Shown: positions 63,201-64,000 of the stretch, piece after piece
How the letters are laid out: every line of letters starts with the position of its first letter
Position numbering within the stretch: the stretch's first letter is position 1
Assembly (NCBI GenBank): GCA_036850595.1
Contig: CM072156.1
Location: forward strand, 1,110,144-1,174,143
Length of the DNA stretch: 64,000 nt
From: Rhyacichthys aspro
Lineage: Eukaryota > Chordata > Actinopteri > Gobiiformes > Rhyacichthyidae
Direction of reading: 5' to 3'
Translations under genes and position numbers: made by a program
The notes under the pieces: generated by a model
Database searches by the model: none
What the model was told of the DNA's origin: nothing
The model's input: the letters and a program-made list of their open reading frames with translations, nothing else

Positions 63201-63773
63201 TGGTTCAGATTGAGAATGGTTTTTCCTCCAAAATATTTCACATTTTTAGCCTTGCTGCTAATTTTACATGAATGTATTTTAAACCTGTGAAGCCATTGGA
63301 CCAATGCTATTTTTTTAGATGATTTTTATAACCTAATTTGGAAACTAAGTATTTGTAAATACTATAATATAATAAAAAATATAATACACATGCATCTCAT
63401 CTTTAGATTTCAAATAGCATTAGATCAGGTTTTGGTGTATGGGGTAATGGTGGCGAATACTTAATTTCTGTCATTTATACATGACTCCACACTGGACTTT
63501 ATTAGGTAATGATTTGAGTTACTTTCGTTGCTCTGTTGTTTTCTCTTAATTATTTTATGAAGAAATGCTTAACCAGATTGACTAATTAAAAAGCCCAAAA
63601 TACCAAAATAACCAGTGATATAATCCGTTAAAAAAAATTATATGTTATGTGCTATTTCGCTATCAAGACAAATAGAAAAAAAACAAAAAACATTTCCCCA
63701 GTATGAACACAGATTTAACTTAGATCCAATGTTAAAATGCCTTTAAAGACTCACCAAGGGTTTGTTTAGCCAT
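59313..63773 (-). CDS. GIMAP8-like GTPase with three AIG1 domains, tail frame interrupted
   Basis: Exon 1 (63755-63773) encodes MAKQTL and donates to a large exon starting at 62098. The frame then runs 627 residues to a TGA at 60234-60236. Three AIG1/GIMAP GTPase domains follow one another, at about residues 11-170, 204-372 and 410-595. Only the third has a canonical P-loop (GKTGSGKS, 416-423), G3 (DTPGLFDT, 464-471) and G4 (TRGD, 533-536). In the first two the P-loop reads GKNQDEKA and GRFGDWKA, so they probably bind nucleotide poorly or not at all. Three domains match the GIMAP8 type. GIMAP proteins are GTP-binding proteins of immune cells that assemble on membranes. After the TGA, coiled-coil coding continues with two frameshifts to a TAA at 59316, followed by an AATAAA. 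The gene is either a recent pseudogene or carries consensus errors. Confidence 0.85.
62099..63754 (-). other. Intron 1 of the GIMAP8-like gene
   Basis: The intron is about 1.66 kb, donor GTGAGT after exon 1 and acceptor TTTTGCAG at 62099. It contains the CTT microsatellite and a TTTGAGAACCACGTG stretch reminiscent of a hAT terminal repeat at about 62371. No other gene is seen. Confidence 0.6.
62862..62938 (+). repeat. (CTT)n microsatellite followed by poly-T
   Basis: About 19 CTT units, then a T-run of about 19. In the GIMAP transcript this is an AAG/poly-A tract inside intron 1. Confidence 0.95.
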
Positions 63774-64000
63774 GGTTCCCGACACAACATTCACACAAAG
63801 AAGCTGGGTCTGAGGGTTTGAAAAGAAAAACACATTAGAAAAGGATTTGTTTCATATTCAGCAATGCATGTTAATCATAACCACGCAACTACCGAGACCA
63901 AAGTGTTGAGATGAAGACTAGAACAAGCCTTTTTGGGATCGTGACCAGTTAAAGACCAGTGTATGAGGTTCTGTAGTCCAGAAAGTCCAGGTCCATTTTT

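Overview
The window looks like teleost fish nuclear DNA. It is AT-leaning and intron-rich, and the recognisable exons have GT/AG splice sites. The reading frames match vertebrate cyclophilin C (ppic), PRDM6 and a GIMAP/AIG1 GTPase. It also holds fish-style interspersed repeats (a tRNA-derived SINE, degenerate LINE pieces, MITE-like elements). A very large share is minisatellite. Nothing bacterial or viral was recognised. Two runs of N (6959-7058, exactly 100; 32786-32863) mark assembly gaps.

Layout. 1-6958 and 13838-20134 are near-identical copies of one block holding coding exons 2-6 of ppic on the minus strand. Only the second copy continues to exon 1 (20740-20823) and can encode the whole 201-residue protein. 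The first copy stops at the 100-N gap, so it may be an uncollapsed allele rather than a second gene. 7059-13837 is intergenic and repeat-rich. 20824-34836 is intergenic, with CpG-rich patches, a LINE relic at about 23.7-24.4 kb and long AT-rich stretches.

prdm6 runs on the plus strand from a first coding exon at 34846-35464. Exon 2 is at 41148-41294, and two PR-domain exons follow at 41885-42043 and 58065-58192. Later exons (the rest of the PR domain and the zinc fingers) are not visible and presumably lie to the right. ppic and prdm6 are head to head, as I recall for human 5q23 (PPIC-PRDM6), which supports both identifications. Beyond the last visible prdm6 exon, 59313-63773 on the opposite strand is a GIMAP8-like gene with three AIG1-type GTPase domains and a long coiled-coil tail. 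Its tail is broken by a stop codon and two frameshifts. If prdm6 continues to the right, this gene sits inside a prdm6 intron.

Repeat architecture is the outstanding property. An 11-bp CCAGGACTAAA-type repeat recurs in more than ten arrays, sometimes as higher-order repeats. A 21-bp repeat occurs at 11.1-11.6 kb and, inverted, at 52.0-54.3 kb. Introns 3 and 4 of ppic are almost entirely tandem repeat. The intron 4 unit looks like a complete 3' splice site repeated about 34 and 43 times in the two copies. A 1.4-kb array at 43-44.4 kb leaves all three minus-strand frames open without being a gene. Single-base deletions in prdm6 exon 2 and lost CT dinucleotides near 48.0 kb raise the question of local consensus error versus real decay.
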